Positions 51,021 to 60,189 of a DNA stretch of 64,000 bases are shown piece by piece; position 1 is the first letter of the stretch, and the number at the start of each line of letters is the position of its first letter. Both the position numbers and the translations under genes were made by a program. The DNA comes from SIG307 sp964609025 (GTDB lineage Bacteria > Bacillota > Clostridia > Lachnospirales > Lachnospiraceae). The stretch is from assembly GCA_964609025.1 (NCBI GenBank), contig CAZSQM010000007.1, forward strand, positions 45,089 through 109,088, in the 5' to 3' direction. The notes below the pieces were generated by a model. That model ran no database searches, was not told the DNA's origin, and saw only the letters and a list, made by a program, of their open reading frames with translations.

Positions 51021-51773
51021 CTATTCGTAATCCACTACGTTTACCCAGGACAAAAGGAGCTGCCGCTCCTCCGGCTTACCCTTTACGGACTGGGAGGCCG
51101 CAACAATCGGAAGCCACTGCTCGATATACTGTCTTGCGGTGTCGCTCATCTTACAGAACAGCTCCAGATACCGCTTTGCCCCCTCGGTATCCCCGGCAAG
51201 ACAGAACAAAAGGTACGTTCTTGCCACGTCCGCGGAAGCATTTCCCTGGGTTGCATGCGCCCAGTCAATAATATAGGCCTTGCCGTCCTCGTCCGAAATA
51301 ATGATATTGGACGGATTAAAATCTCCGTGGCACACCTTCGTGTGCTTCGGCATCCCCTCCAGACGTGTATGCAGCTCATAGCGCGTGGTTGCGTCCAGTT
51401 CCGCCTCGGAAATCTTACGATTCATCTTATCCTTTAATTTTGTCAGCCCCGGTGCACGTTTCTCATGCACCTGCATCTGCAGCTCCACCAGATACTTCAG
51501 ATACTCCTCTTTCTTCTCCGGGTCTTCCTGCATTAACTGTGCCAGCGTCTTTCCTTTGATATACTCGGAAACGATTGCCCACTTTCCGTCTACCTTCGTT
51601 ACCTCCAGAATCTTCGGAATCGGAAGTCCGGTCTCCTCTACGCGCGCCTGATTCAGTGCTTCGTTTAACACATCCGCCTTGGAGTAGTCCTCGTCAAACA
51701 CCTTAATCACACGATTTCCGTCCCGGTAAACGGTCTTCGACGTTCTTACCGCAATCATCTTATCCAACTTCAT
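51021..51773 (-). CDS. APH-family small-molecule phosphotransferase
   Basis: A 250-residue kinase of the aminoglycoside phosphotransferase/choline kinase superfamily. The ATP lysine is in RVIKVFDE, the hinge is AIVSEYIKGKTLAQLM, the catalytic loop is KVCHGDFNPSNIII and the metal Asp is in YIIDWAHA. It follows the GH43 gene by 65 bases on the same strand. Nothing specific points to antibiotic resistance; a sugar, choline or spore-coat type substrate is possible. Confidence 0.85.
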   Translation of the reverse strand: MKLDKMIAVRTSKTVYRDGNRVIKVFDEDYSKADVLNEALNQARVEETGLPIPKILEVTKVDGKWAIVSEYIKGKTLAQLMQEDPEKKEEYLKYLVELQMQVHEKRAPGLTKLKDKMNRKISEAELDATTRYELHTRLEGMPKHTKVCHGDFNPSNIIISDEDGKAYIIDWAHATQGNASADVARTYLLFCLAGDTEGAKRYLELFCKMSDTARQYIEQWLPIVAASQSVKGKPEERQLLLSWVNVVDYE

Positions 51774-51838
51774 AATTTTCCCTCCTTTTCCGAAACAAAG
51801 AGCTGCTCCCGCAAAACTCCCCTTTTGTTACAGTCTGT

Positions 51839-53368
51839 CTATTCCGCCTGATAGCATATGCCGTCAAACCATGCCGTATTATCGCTTTTTGCACCGTTTG
51901 CGGTTGCATACATACCTATCGTACATCCTACAAATCCGCCGGCGGACTCGGTACTTAATATCTTGGTAGAAACGCCGCGAACCAGCACCTTTTCCCCGTT
52001 TCCTGCATCATAGGTGAAGACGGCTTCCTGTCTCTTCTGCGTAATTGTAAAGGTAATCTGTTCTGCCGATACCTCCTCTGTTTTCTTCACTTGCACTCCG
52101 GTATCCTTTGCATTTTCCACAATGCGTACCTGCGTTTTTCCGTCAAACTGCCCATACTCAATTGCCAAAAATGCTTCTTCGCTCTGGAAAAGCACCAGAC
52201 CGGCTGCCTCACCGTCCTGCTTTGGCGTAAGGTTCAGGGTTGTCTTTGCCGTAAAATGATACGAGGTCTGGCGGATGCCTAAGTATGCAGCCGGTTCACA
52301 TTCCGCAAGAGTATACGGAAGCAGTCTCAAACGATACCCCTCCCCGTCTCTTACCACCGTATCTTCTGCCGGGTTTCGAAGCATTACCATAGAGAACGGA
52401 ATGCCCTTTTCGTCCTGTCCGCTGGTAACCAATTCGCCTTCGGTTTCCGTAAGCGGCACCGTTACCACATCCTCTAACTTACCGATGCCTGCGTTAAATA
52501 CCGGCCAGCCGTCTTCCCAGGTGACCTTTGCGAGAAAAGTTTCACGTCCCATGTTGGTGTGCCACTCACACGGTCTGGATGCCAGCATTACCGCATACCA
52601 GTTTCCATCCTTATCGGATACCAGATCCGCATGACCGACATAACGAATCGGGTAATCCTTTCCGAGATGGCGGTGGGTAAGGACAGGGTTCATCAGATTT
52701 CCCTCATACGGTCCGTAAATTTCACGGCTTCTTGCAACGCAGACCGCATGTGCCGGACCTGTGCCGCCTTCCGCATGCATAATGTAATACCAGCCGTCCT
52801 TCTTATAAAGGTGCGGTCCCTCCGGCCATTCCGCCTTTCGCATTGCGCCGTTCCAGACAAGCTTATAGTCGCCCAAAAGCCGCCAGTTTTCCAAATCCAG
52901 TTCCTGTATGTAAATGTACCAGTCGCCGTTATGGCCGACCCCTTCCGGATTCGGTCTTGTGCCGATATAATAGCATTTTCCGTCCTCGTCAAAGAACAGG
53001 CTCGGGTCAATTCCGTCCGCGCCCGCCAGATAATGCGGCTCGGACCACGGACCGGCAGGATTCGTTGCCGTTACTACAAAATTGCCGCCATGACTTACGT
53101 TCGTGGTAATCATATAGTAGGTGCCGTTGTTGTAACGTATCGTCGGCGCAAAAATGCCCCGCGACATTCCGTCCTTTCCGAGCGGAAGCTGGGACTCTCT
53201 ATCCAGGACATTTCCGATCTGGTGCCAGTGTTTTAAATCCTTACTTTCAAAAATCGGGACGCCCGGAAAGTAGCAGAAGCTGGAATTTACAAGGTAAAAC
53301 TTATCCTCCACCGCACAGATGGACGGGTCCGGGTAGAAGCCCGGCAAAATCGGGTTTTTAATCTCCAT
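51839..53368 (-). CDS. GH43 beta-xylosidase/arabinofuranosidase
   Basis: A 509-residue cytoplasmic enzyme that removes xylose or arabinose from xylan oligosaccharides. The five-bladed propeller has the three catalytic acids: D14 (FYPDPS), D121 (GIDPSLFF) and E183 (WPEGPHLY). The C-terminal part (about 320-509) is the beta-sandwich of large GH43 xylosidases (YHFTAKTTLNLTPKQDGEAAGLVLFQ). No signal peptide. It has its own promoter and precedes the phosphotransferase gene. Confidence 0.94.
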   Translation of the reverse strand: MEIKNPILPGFYPDPSICAVEDKFYLVNSSFCYFPGVPIFESKDLKHWHQIGNVLDRESQLPLGKDGMSRGIFAPTIRYNNGTYYMITTNVSHGGNFVVTATNPAGPWSEPHYLAGADGIDPSLFFDEDGKCYYIGTRPNPEGVGHNGDWYIYIQELDLENWRLLGDYKLVWNGAMRKAEWPEGPHLYKKDGWYYIMHAEGGTGPAHAVCVARSREIYGPYEGNLMNPVLTHRHLGKDYPIRYVGHADLVSDKDGNWYAVMLASRPCEWHTNMGRETFLAKVTWEDGWPVFNAGIGKLEDVVTVPLTETEGELVTSGQDEKGIPFSMVMLRNPAEDTVVRDGEGYRLRLLPYTLAECEPAAYLGIRQTSYHFTAKTTLNLTPKQDGEAAGLVLFQSEEAFLAIEYGQFDGKTQVRIVENAKDTGVQVKKTEEVSAEQITFTITQKRQEAVFTYDAGNGEKVLVRGVSTKILSTESAGGFVGCTIGMYATANGAKSDNTAWFDGICYQAE

Positions 53369-53410
53369 ATCGTTTCTCCTTACATAAAATTTCTTTTTTC
53401 AGTCAATTCC

Positions 53411-53439
53411 AGTGTACCATATTCCAGGAAAATGTGCAA
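53411..53439 (-). promoter_or_regulatory. sigma-A promoter of the GH43 gene
   Basis: On the minus strand, TTGCAC (53434-53439), 17 bases, TACACT (53411-53416), 43 bases before the start codon. Confidence 0.75.
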
Positions 53440-53460
53440 TGAGTTTGAAATCAATCTAAC

Positions 53461-53499
53461 AAAAAGAGGCCGCACAAAACTTTGCACAGCCTCTTTTTT
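53461..53499 (-). terminator. terminator of the GH67-uxuA-CE15 operon
   Basis: On the minus strand, AAAAAAGAGGC - loop with CTGTGC..GTGCGG - GCCTCTTTTT, 12 bases after the CE15 stop codon. Confidence 0.85.
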
Positions 53500-53510
53500 C
53501 CTAACCCGTT

Positions 53511-55097
53511 TTACCGGAAAATCAACTTCTGTTCAAATTCCGCGTCCGCGTTCTGTGGGAGCGCATACAGACTCGTTGTCAAGTCGCTCAAATCCGACGC
53601 AGGCTCCTTCCCGTAAAGGTGGTAATCCGCGTAATCCAGCAGATACACCAAATCCTGATCCGTAACCATATGTCCCGTTTCATGCAGGCAGATTGCAAGG
53701 TGGTCGGAAATGCCCATCGTATCAAACAAATCCTTTGAAGCAAGATAGTTCATCCACATGGACGGCGCATTGACCCAGTCTTCGTCGCAGTAGGAGCCGG
53801 AAATTACGAGGTAACGTCCGCCTCTGCCGCACAATGCCGCTAACATATACTGCTCCAGCGGGAATACCGTTTCGTCTTTAAAGGTCAGAAAATTATCGTT
53901 AAACCAATGTGCCTCGCTACTTCCGCGAAGGCTGGAAAGCGGTTCGTTTGTTCCGAATTTGTATGCAGAACCCCGTCCGATTTCCGTGTAATCATAGACC
54001 GTTCCCTCCGAGGTGTAACGGTACAGCGCCATACCGCCGGCTCCCGAACAGGACGGCGCGGTAATTTTAATCCTCTCTTCAAAGGCTCCGGTGACTGCGG
54101 TAGCCTTACCGTAACGGGAAACCCCGGTCAGCAGAAAGTCCGTTGTCGTAAGTCCCAGTTCTGCCGCAGCGCCGTTTTCCAGCGCGTCAATCGCCTTGGA
54201 AATTCCCCAGCCCCACGCCGCTAACGCCCCGGTCTGCTCCGTCCATTTCGCGCCGTACGGATACAGGTCGTAAAACGCACCGATTCTTGTCTGGTGGTCT
54301 GCCGCAAGATCCGTCGGATTAACGGAAAGTACCGCATAGCCCCGCTCGTTTGCATAGGCATTCTGCCAGATGCCGCCGAATACAAACAGCACCGGCGCTT
54401 CCTCGTACACCTTGTTTGTCGGCAGGGAAATATTCACCTGATAGGACGCGGACCTTCCGTCATGGGTTACCGTTACCGTCATAACATTGCCCTGAATCGA
54501 GTAAGTGACCTCTTCCCCGGAAGCGTCCGGCACCGGACCGTACATGTAATACTCGTACATATGCTTTATTTCTTCCAGCCGCTCGTCAAACTCCTCCGGC
54601 GTCGTCACCTTTCTTCCGTCCAAAAACGTGTACGGGTCAGGCATTTCGATTGCCTCCGTAAACTTCGACGGCTCCGGGAGTCCGTCCCGATTCAAAAGTC
54701 CTGCAACGGTCGTCCTGAGCTCCTGCAACATATCGTTGTACTCCTGCTGCGTTACCACGTCGGTTTCCCCTTTGGCAACCAGCGCATCCGCCTTGTCAAA
54801 CACTGCCTGCAGCTCACTGCCGTTTTGATACTCGCTCAAATCGCTGTACTTTTCTTTCATCAGTTTAAGCTGTCCCAGCAGCAGCTGCGGACTTCCCGCT
54901 GCCGCAGGCTTCTTTGTCGGCTCTGTAATACTTGTGTCCGCAGGCGCTTTTGTTAACTCTGTCAAAGCCTCCGGCGGCTGTGTAATTTCCTCCCGCACCG
55001 AGGCAGTCGGCTCAAGGGAGGTCTGCTTTTCTTTTGTTCCGCAGGCAGCCAGACAGACTGCCATACCTAACACCGCCAATACTAATTTTTGCTTCAT
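53511..55097 (-). CDS. CE15 glucuronoyl esterase lipoprotein
   Basis: A 528-residue lipoprotein (lipobox LAAC, C19) that would cleave the ester between lignin alcohols and 4-O-methylglucuronate on xylan. After an acidic/Thr-Pro linker and a helical segment (about 70-135), the alpha/beta-hydrolase domain has the CE15 nucleophile elbow GVSRYGKA with S327. The classical acid in the Q-E-S-G-A-G-G motif is absent: here the sequence is S-C-S-G-A-G-G (C350). An acidic cluster C-D-E-D (437-440) lies in the loop used for the acid in non-canonical bacterial CE15, and H472 or H476 (HETGH) would complete the triad. It follows uxuA on the same strand. Confidence 0.87.
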   Translation of the reverse strand: MKQKLVLAVLGMAVCLAACGTKEKQTSLEPTASVREEITQPPEALTELTKAPADTSITEPTKKPAAAGSPQLLLGQLKLMKEKYSDLSEYQNGSELQAVFDKADALVAKGETDVVTQQEYNDMLQELRTTVAGLLNRDGLPEPSKFTEAIEMPDPYTFLDGRKVTTPEEFDERLEEIKHMYEYYMYGPVPDASGEEVTYSIQGNVMTVTVTHDGRSASYQVNISLPTNKVYEEAPVLFVFGGIWQNAYANERGYAVLSVNPTDLAADHQTRIGAFYDLYPYGAKWTEQTGALAAWGWGISKAIDALENGAAAELGLTTTDFLLTGVSRYGKATAVTGAFEERIKITAPSCSGAGGMALYRYTSEGTVYDYTEIGRGSAYKFGTNEPLSSLRGSSEAHWFNDNFLTFKDETVFPLEQYMLAALCGRGGRYLVISGSYCDEDWVNAPSMWMNYLASKDLFDTMGISDHLAICLHETGHMVTDQDLVYLLDYADYHLYGKEPASDLSDLTTSLYALPQNADAEFEQKLIFR

Positions 55098-55189
55098 CTT
55101 CTTTTCCTTCTCAAAATTCCGATTTCTGTTTCCTGCATTTCCGGAAAATATCCGGAACTTTCCCCGCAGTTTGCCCCAAAGCTGCGGTT

Positions 55190-56263
55190 CTATTTTGCTC
55201 CTTTTTTAATTGCTTCCCAAAGTCCTTCGATATAAACGGCACCCAGAGCACGGTCATACAAACCGTAACCCGGTCTTGCCTGTTCGCCCCAAATCATTCT
55301 GCCGTGGTCCGGACGGATTACGCCGTCAAAGCCCATTTCCTGCAATGCCTTTACGATTTCGTACATATCAAAGCTTCCCTCGGAGGATAAATGCGCACTC
55401 TCGTGGAACTCATCGTCCGTTTCAAACTTCACATTGCGGATATGCGCAAAATGAATCCTCTCTGCAATCTTCGGATTGCGGATAATCTTTACCAGATCGT
55501 TTGCGCGGCTGCTGCCGAGAGAACCGGTACAAAGGGTAAAGCCGTGGAGCTTGCTCGGGTGCAGTGCCGCCACCTTTAACAGGGACTCCTCGCTGGTTAC
55601 GATACGCGGCAGTCCGAAAATATCCCAAGCCGGATCGTCCGGATGTACCGCCATCTTAATTCCGTACTTTTCACAGGTCGGCATGATGCGCCCGATAAAA
55701 TACCCGTAATTCTCTAACAGCTGTTCATGGGTCATGCCCTTATACTTTTCAAACAGCGCCTTGATTTCCTCCTTACGGTTCGGCTCCCATCCCGGCATCA
55801 CAAAGCCGCCGCTCTCCTTCTCGATACGCTCGAACATCTCGTCCGGGTTAATCCCTTCAATCATTTTTCCGTCATAAGCAAGTACGGTAGAACCGTCTGC
55901 AAGCGGCATTGCGAGGTCGGTTCTCGTCCAGTCGAACACCGGCATGAAATTGTAGCAGACTAACTTGATGCCTGCCTTGCCCACGCTCTCCAGAGAAGCG
56001 ATATAGTTGTCAATCAGCTTATCTCTGGTCGGTGCGCCGAGCTTGATATCCTCGTGGATGTTAATGCTCTCCACGCCGAGCAGCTTTAATCCTGCCGCCT
56101 CTACTTCTTCCTTCAGCTTTAAAACTTCCTCATACGGCCACGGCTCTCCTGCCGGAATGTCGTGCAGCGCCGAGATTACACCCGTTACGCCGGGAATCTG
56201 GCGAATTTGCTGCAAGGTTACACTGTCATTCTTGCTTCCGTACCAACGTAATGTCATATCCAT
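55190..56263 (-). CDS. uxuA: mannonate dehydratase
   Basis: A 357-residue enzyme converting D-mannonate to 2-keto-3-deoxygluconate in glucuronate catabolism. It begins MTLRWYG and has GVISALHDIPAGEPWPYEEV, LLGVESINIHEDIK, CYNFMPVFDWTRTDL, KMAVHPDDPAWDIFG and HFAHIRNVK..FHESAH, with the metal-binding His, Cys and Asp positions of the family present. It is 47 bases downstream of the GH67 gene, so released glucuronate feeds this step. UxaC and UxuB are not in the window. Confidence 0.95.
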   Translation of the reverse strand: MDMTLRWYGSKNDSVTLQQIRQIPGVTGVISALHDIPAGEPWPYEEVLKLKEEVEAAGLKLLGVESINIHEDIKLGAPTRDKLIDNYIASLESVGKAGIKLVCYNFMPVFDWTRTDLAMPLADGSTVLAYDGKMIEGINPDEMFERIEKESGGFVMPGWEPNRKEEIKALFEKYKGMTHEQLLENYGYFIGRIMPTCEKYGIKMAVHPDDPAWDIFGLPRIVTSEESLLKVAALHPSKLHGFTLCTGSLGSSRANDLVKIIRNPKIAERIHFAHIRNVKFETDDEFHESAHLSSEGSFDMYEIVKALQEMGFDGVIRPDHGRMIWGEQARPGYGLYDRALGAVYIEGLWEAIKKGAK

Positions 56264-56310
56264 AGTAATTTCCTCCTAAAATGAAATGGTTTCCTTCCGA
56301 CTGTTTCGTT

Positions 56311-58368
56311 TTAATAGATTTCCCTGCCGTGTGCATCCGGGATACCCGATTTTCGATAAAAGTACGAATTTACTACATCTCTCCACTCCTTGGAATGCTC
56401 CGCCTGAATCTCAAAACGGGCAACGGCGCGCTCGTAAATATCCGCAGGAATATACTCCTTTAAGCTGCGGAAGGTTTCCAAAAACTGCGCCGCCTGCTCG
56501 GCTCCCTCAAAGTGCGTGTCGTAAATGTGCTGTATCAGCGTCTTTCCGCTCTTTAATACAAAATCGTAGCGAATGTAGTGGAAAAACAGCAACAACTCCT
56601 CCGGACACTCGGAAATGCTTTCATAGCGCTTATAGTTTTCCTCACGATACTGGGTTGTATACCCGGTTCCTTTTGAAGTACGGTCCACGCCGAGTCCGTG
56701 ACAATCGGCACGGTGGTAGGTTCCCCAGCGGTCGTATTCGTATCCGTCCACGTTCGGGCCGTAGTGGTGGTTCGGGTTTACCATCCAGCCGATGCCGAGC
56801 GGCGACGTGTACTTTTCGTACACCTCCCGGGAGCAAAGCGCCATATCGGTCAATGCCTTCACCGCCTTTGCCTCCTTGGTCACGGCAAGCTTAATCCATT
56901 CCTCTGCGATTTCCTTTGCGGAAAGCGAAGTGGTAAACGCAAGTCTTCCGAAGCCGTACCAGTTTAAGCCCGCGAAATCGTGTCCCGTCCAGTTTTCATC
57001 GTTTCCGGTATTGGTCACTGCCGCCATACCGCAAAGCTTCTGCGAAAATGTTCTGCCGCTCACAATATCCGCCACCGTATCGTTTTCCGGCTTGCAGTAG
57101 GTCTTAAAGTCAAGCGTTTCTTTCCACATCGGAATCAGATAACAAAAATGCTTCTGCTGTCCGGTGTACTCCTGCGCCGCCTGCACCTCTAACATCTGGT
57201 TGGTATGCTCCAGACCGCCAAGCAGCGGGGAAACAGGCTCTCTGACCTGAAAATCCATCGGACCGTTTTTAATCTGCAATACCACATTGTCCGCAAACTG
57301 CCCGTCTAACGGCTTAAAGTGGTCATAGCCCGCCCGGGCGCGGTCGGTCTTTTTGTCGCGCCAGTCCTGGGTACAGTTATATACGAAGCAGCGCCAGATA
57401 ATCCTGCCGCCGTACGGCGCAACCGCCTCCGCCAGCATATTCGCGCCCTCTGCCTGCGTTCTTCCGTAGGTATGCGGTCCCGGTCTTCCCTCGGAGTCCG
57501 CCTTTACGAGAAAGCCGCCGAGCTTCGGAAGCGCCGTAAAGACGCGCTTCATCGTTTCCTTCCACCACGCTCTTACCTCTTCGTTTAACGGGTCGGAGCA
57601 AGGCAGTCCCGCAAGCTCCATCGGCGCCGCGAAGTTTAAGGACAAATACAAATCCACGCCGTACTCCGCAAACACCTCCGACATCCGAAACAATTCCTTT
57701 TCATAGCGCGGGGTAATTAACTCCGTCGCCGCCTGCTTTACGTTTACATTGTTGATTACCGCCGCATTGATGCCTACCGACGCGCAGAGCCTTGCGTACT
57801 CCCTTGTCCGCTCGTTCACTACAACTTCGTTGTTCACAAAGAAAAAGGATTGTCCCGAATACCCCCGTTCAATGCTGCCGTCCATGTTATCCCAGTGGTT
57901 CATCATACGCAACGGGTTGTCCGGGATAATCTTTTTATCCCCCTTTGCTACCGTATCCTCGATAATTTCCGTGCGGATAACGTCAAAAGCACCGTACAGG
58001 ATACCCCGTCCGGTTCCGCCGATGATATAAACCGCCTTTTCCTCCGAAACAATCCGGTAGCCCTCCCGATAGGCCTCCTCAAGTCCCGGCATATATACCA
58101 GTACCAGTCCCTCCGCACATCCGGTCAATGCCTTAAAAGCGTCTGCTTCCGGCTCCGTCCCCGTCAAAGGCGCCTGTACCGTTTCACTCTTTATTTCTGT
58201 TCCGAATAATTCCTTCGCCGCACGGATAAGCTCTTTTGCTGCCGTCTGCACCGTCTGCGGCACCTGCGTTTCCTTCTCATCCGTCACAACGGTAACTTTA
58301 CTCCAATGCGCCGGATTTGTAAGCGCTTTCATTTTATATGAAAGCCATGCTTCGGTATACTCTGCCAT
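56311..58368 (-). CDS. aguA: GH67 alpha-glucuronidase
   Basis: A 685-residue cytoplasmic enzyme that releases (4-O-methyl)glucuronate from the end of aldouronic acids. All three carboxylates of GH67 are in recognisable motifs: the acid in VKADSEGRPGPHTYGR, the Asp in HFKPLDGQFADNVVLQIKNG, and the Glu in FQVREPVSPL. The N-terminal domain has the GGTGRGILYGAFDVIR signature, and RMMNHWDNMDGSIERGY begins the barrel. No signal peptide. It is the first gene of the GH67-uxuA-CE15 operon. Confidence 0.96.
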   Translation of the reverse strand: MAEYTEAWLSYKMKALTNPAHWSKVTVVTDEKETQVPQTVQTAAKELIRAAKELFGTEIKSETVQAPLTGTEPEADAFKALTGCAEGLVLVYMPGLEEAYREGYRIVSEEKAVYIIGGTGRGILYGAFDVIRTEIIEDTVAKGDKKIIPDNPLRMMNHWDNMDGSIERGYSGQSFFFVNNEVVVNERTREYARLCASVGINAAVINNVNVKQAATELITPRYEKELFRMSEVFAEYGVDLYLSLNFAAPMELAGLPCSDPLNEEVRAWWKETMKRVFTALPKLGGFLVKADSEGRPGPHTYGRTQAEGANMLAEAVAPYGGRIIWRCFVYNCTQDWRDKKTDRARAGYDHFKPLDGQFADNVVLQIKNGPMDFQVREPVSPLLGGLEHTNQMLEVQAAQEYTGQQKHFCYLIPMWKETLDFKTYCKPENDTVADIVSGRTFSQKLCGMAAVTNTGNDENWTGHDFAGLNWYGFGRLAFTTSLSAKEIAEEWIKLAVTKEAKAVKALTDMALCSREVYEKYTSPLGIGWMVNPNHHYGPNVDGYEYDRWGTYHRADCHGLGVDRTSKGTGYTTQYREENYKRYESISECPEELLLFFHYIRYDFVLKSGKTLIQHIYDTHFEGAEQAAQFLETFRSLKEYIPADIYERAVARFEIQAEHSKEWRDVVNSYFYRKSGIPDAHGREIY

Positions 58369-58396
58369 GCCATACCTCCTTGTTACTGATAGTTTC

Positions 58397-58425
58397 AGTA
58401 TACCTTATCTCTATGGATTTTGCAA
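58397..58425 (-). promoter_or_regulatory. sigma-A promoter of the GH67 operon, inside the thioesterase 3' end
   Basis: On the minus strand, TTGCAA (58420-58425), 17 bases, TATACT (58397-58402). The -35 box lies in the last codons of the upstream thioesterase gene; AAGGAGGTATGGC precedes the GH67 start. Confidence 0.78.
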
Positions 58426-58854
58426 TGGTTTTTCCGCGAGATTCAGGGCAATCGCATGTTCCATCAATGCGTGATACACTTCCGGATACTCCTTTTTTAA
58501 CGAAACAATCCTTCCTTCCGAAGTCAGAAAACCGTGCTCCGAGTGACCTTCGCAGGCAAGCGTCCCGTCCTCCTTATACATTTCGTAGTTTAACTTTAAC
58601 TTTACACCTTTAAACTCTTCTACCGATACCGTAATCCTTACTTTCTCAGGAAATCTGGTACTGGCCTTATACTTGCACTCTGCCGCCGTGACAGGCGAAA
58701 CAATTCCAAGCGCTTCCAGCCGGTCAAAGCCCCAGCCGATCTGCTCCAAAAAGTCCACCCTTGCCTCCTCCATCCAGCGGATGTAGTTGGAATGATGTAC
58801 GATTCCCATTTTATCGGTTTCGTAATACTGTACCTTATGCTCATACTGCTTCAT
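58411..58854 (-). CDS. acyl-CoA thioesterase of the YbgC/FadM type
   Basis: A 147-residue hot-dog fold protein. The N terminus has YYETDKMGIVHHSNYIRWMEEARVDFL, the T-D-x(2)-G-x(2)-H-x(3)-Y active-site pattern of 4-hydroxybenzoyl-CoA thioesterase-like enzymes. It would hydrolyse an acyl-CoA or acyl-ACP. It lies 33 bases after pncC. The substrate is not predictable from sequence. Confidence 0.88.
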   Translation of the reverse strand: MKQYEHKVQYYETDKMGIVHHSNYIRWMEEARVDFLEQIGWGFDRLEALGIVSPVTAAECKYKASTRFPEKVRITVSVEEFKGVKLKLNYEMYKEDGTLACEGHSEHGFLTSEGRIVSLKKEYPEVYHALMEHAIALNLAEKPLQNP

Positions 58855-58887
58855 GCCGATTTCCTCCTGCGTCCGGTTTTGCAGAAC

Positions 58888-59397
58888 CTACTCCCCTAAC
58901 AGCCTGCAAAGCGTTTCAAATACGAAGTCTGCCGCCGCTTCCCGTACCCGGTTTCTTCCAAGGTTGCCGAACTGTTTTGTTACCGCAGTTACCGCACCGT
59001 CCACAAAAAAGCCGAAGCAGACCGTTCCAACCGGCTTTTCCTCACTGCCGCCGGTCGGTCCCGCAATCCCGGAGATTCCGACGCCAACCTGTGCGTTTTG
59101 CGCTTTGGCAACCCCCTCTGCCATTTCTTTTGCCACCGGCTCGCTTACAACGCCGTAGGTTTCTATGGTTTCGGGCTTTACCGCAAGATAGTTTACCTTT
59201 GCCTCGTTTGCATAGGTCACCACGCCTGCGTCAAATACCGCCGAAGCGTTCGGAACGCTCACCAGTCTGGCACAGCACATACCGCCGGTACAGGATTCCG
59301 CAAAGGAAATCCGAAAACCTTTTTTTTGTAACAGTGCAACGACTCTTTCCTCTATTGTTTCCGTTTTTTCTTCCTTCTTCACCTTTCCCTGTCGCAT
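58888..59397 (-). CDS. pncC: CinA C-terminal type nicotinamide-nucleotide amidohydrolase
   Basis: A 169-residue enzyme converting nicotinamide mononucleotide to nicotinate mononucleotide in NAD recycling. Motifs: SFAESCTGGMCCARLVSVPNAS, FDAGVVTYANEAKVNYLAV and GVGISGIAGPTGGSEEKPVGTVCFG. It is the free-standing form without the N-terminal molybdopterin-like domain of CinA. ATG at 59395-59397, nine bases after AGGA; 19 bases after the transporter ATPase gene. Confidence 0.94.
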   Translation of the reverse strand: MRQGKVKKEEKTETIEERVVALLQKKGFRISFAESCTGGMCCARLVSVPNASAVFDAGVVTYANEAKVNYLAVKPETIETYGVVSEPVAKEMAEGVAKAQNAQVGVGISGIAGPTGGSEEKPVGTVCFGFFVDGAVTAVTKQFGNLGRNRVREAAADFVFETLCRLLGE

Positions 59398-59415
59398 CCT
59401 TTCGAATCCTGTCGT

Positions 59416-60189
59416 TTAATTTCCGCACTCGATACTAATCCGGTTAAATACATGCAAAATATCGTCCGTTACCATATTCGCCTTTTCTTCCCCGGACTTA
59501 TCCATTACAATCGTTCCCTTATCCATCATAATCAGGCGGCTTCCGTACTCTACCGCATAGCGGAGATTATGCGTTACCATAATCGCCGTCAGCTTCTTTT
59601 CCTTTACCACCTTATCCGTGAGCTGCATAATAATTTCTGCCGTATGCGGATCAAGCGCCGCCGTATGCTCGTCTAAAATCAGGAAATCAAGGGGCGTCAG
59701 CGTTGCCATGACAAGGGACACCGCCTGTCTTTGCCCGCCGGATAACGCTCCGAGCTTTACATTCATTTTATCCTCTAAGCCGAGGCCGAGGCTTGCCAGC
59801 TGCTCCTTATAATACCCTGCGCGCCCCCGGTTTACACCGGCGGAAAGTCCGAAACGCTTGCCCTTATGGTCCGCCAGGGACATATTTTCCAAAATCGTCA
59901 TATTCGGGCAGGTGCCTAACGCCGGATTCTGATACACTCGCCCGATTCTCCGGTAACGCTCGTATTCCTTCATCCGGTCGATGCTCTGTCCGTTAATCAA
60001 AACCTGTCCCTCGTCAATCGGAATACTGCCGCAGATAATGTTTAGCATGGAGGTTTTGCCGCTTCCGTTGCTGCCGACTACCGATACGAATTCTCCGTCC
60101 TCTACCGACAGATTGAAATCGTCAAACAGACACATCTGCGTTACCGTACCGGCATTGTATATCTTAGAAATGTGTTTCATCTCAAGCAT
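59416..60189 (-). CDS. trpZ: ABC transporter ATPase of the TrpXYZ type
   Basis: A 257-residue ATPase: Walker A GSNGSGKTSML, Q-loop VYQNPALG, signature LSGGQRQAVSL, Walker B DFLILDEHTAALD and the H-loop VTHN. Sequence and gene order match the transporters with a PF04392 binding protein. ATG at 60187-60189 overlaps the permease stop by eight bases; GGGAGG lies 11 bases upstream. The tryptophan assignment rests on the T-box leader. Confidence 0.85.
   Translation of the reverse strand: MLEMKHISKIYNAGTVTQMCLFDDFNLSVEDGEFVSVVGSNGSGKTSMLNIICGSIPIDEGQVLINGQSIDRMKEYERYRRIGRVYQNPALGTCPNMTILENMSLADHKGKRFGLSAGVNRGRAGYYKEQLASLGLGLEDKMNVKLGALSGGQRQAVSLVMATLTPLDFLILDEHTAALDPHTAEIIMQLTDKVVKEKKLTAIMVTHNLRYAVEYGSRLIMMDKGTIVMDKSGEEKANMVTDDILHVFNRISIECGN

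Noticed and set aside
51021..51773. Aminoglycoside resistance gene
   Set aside because: Only general kinase-superfamily motifs are present and the context is sugar metabolism; no resistance-specific subfamily is recognised.
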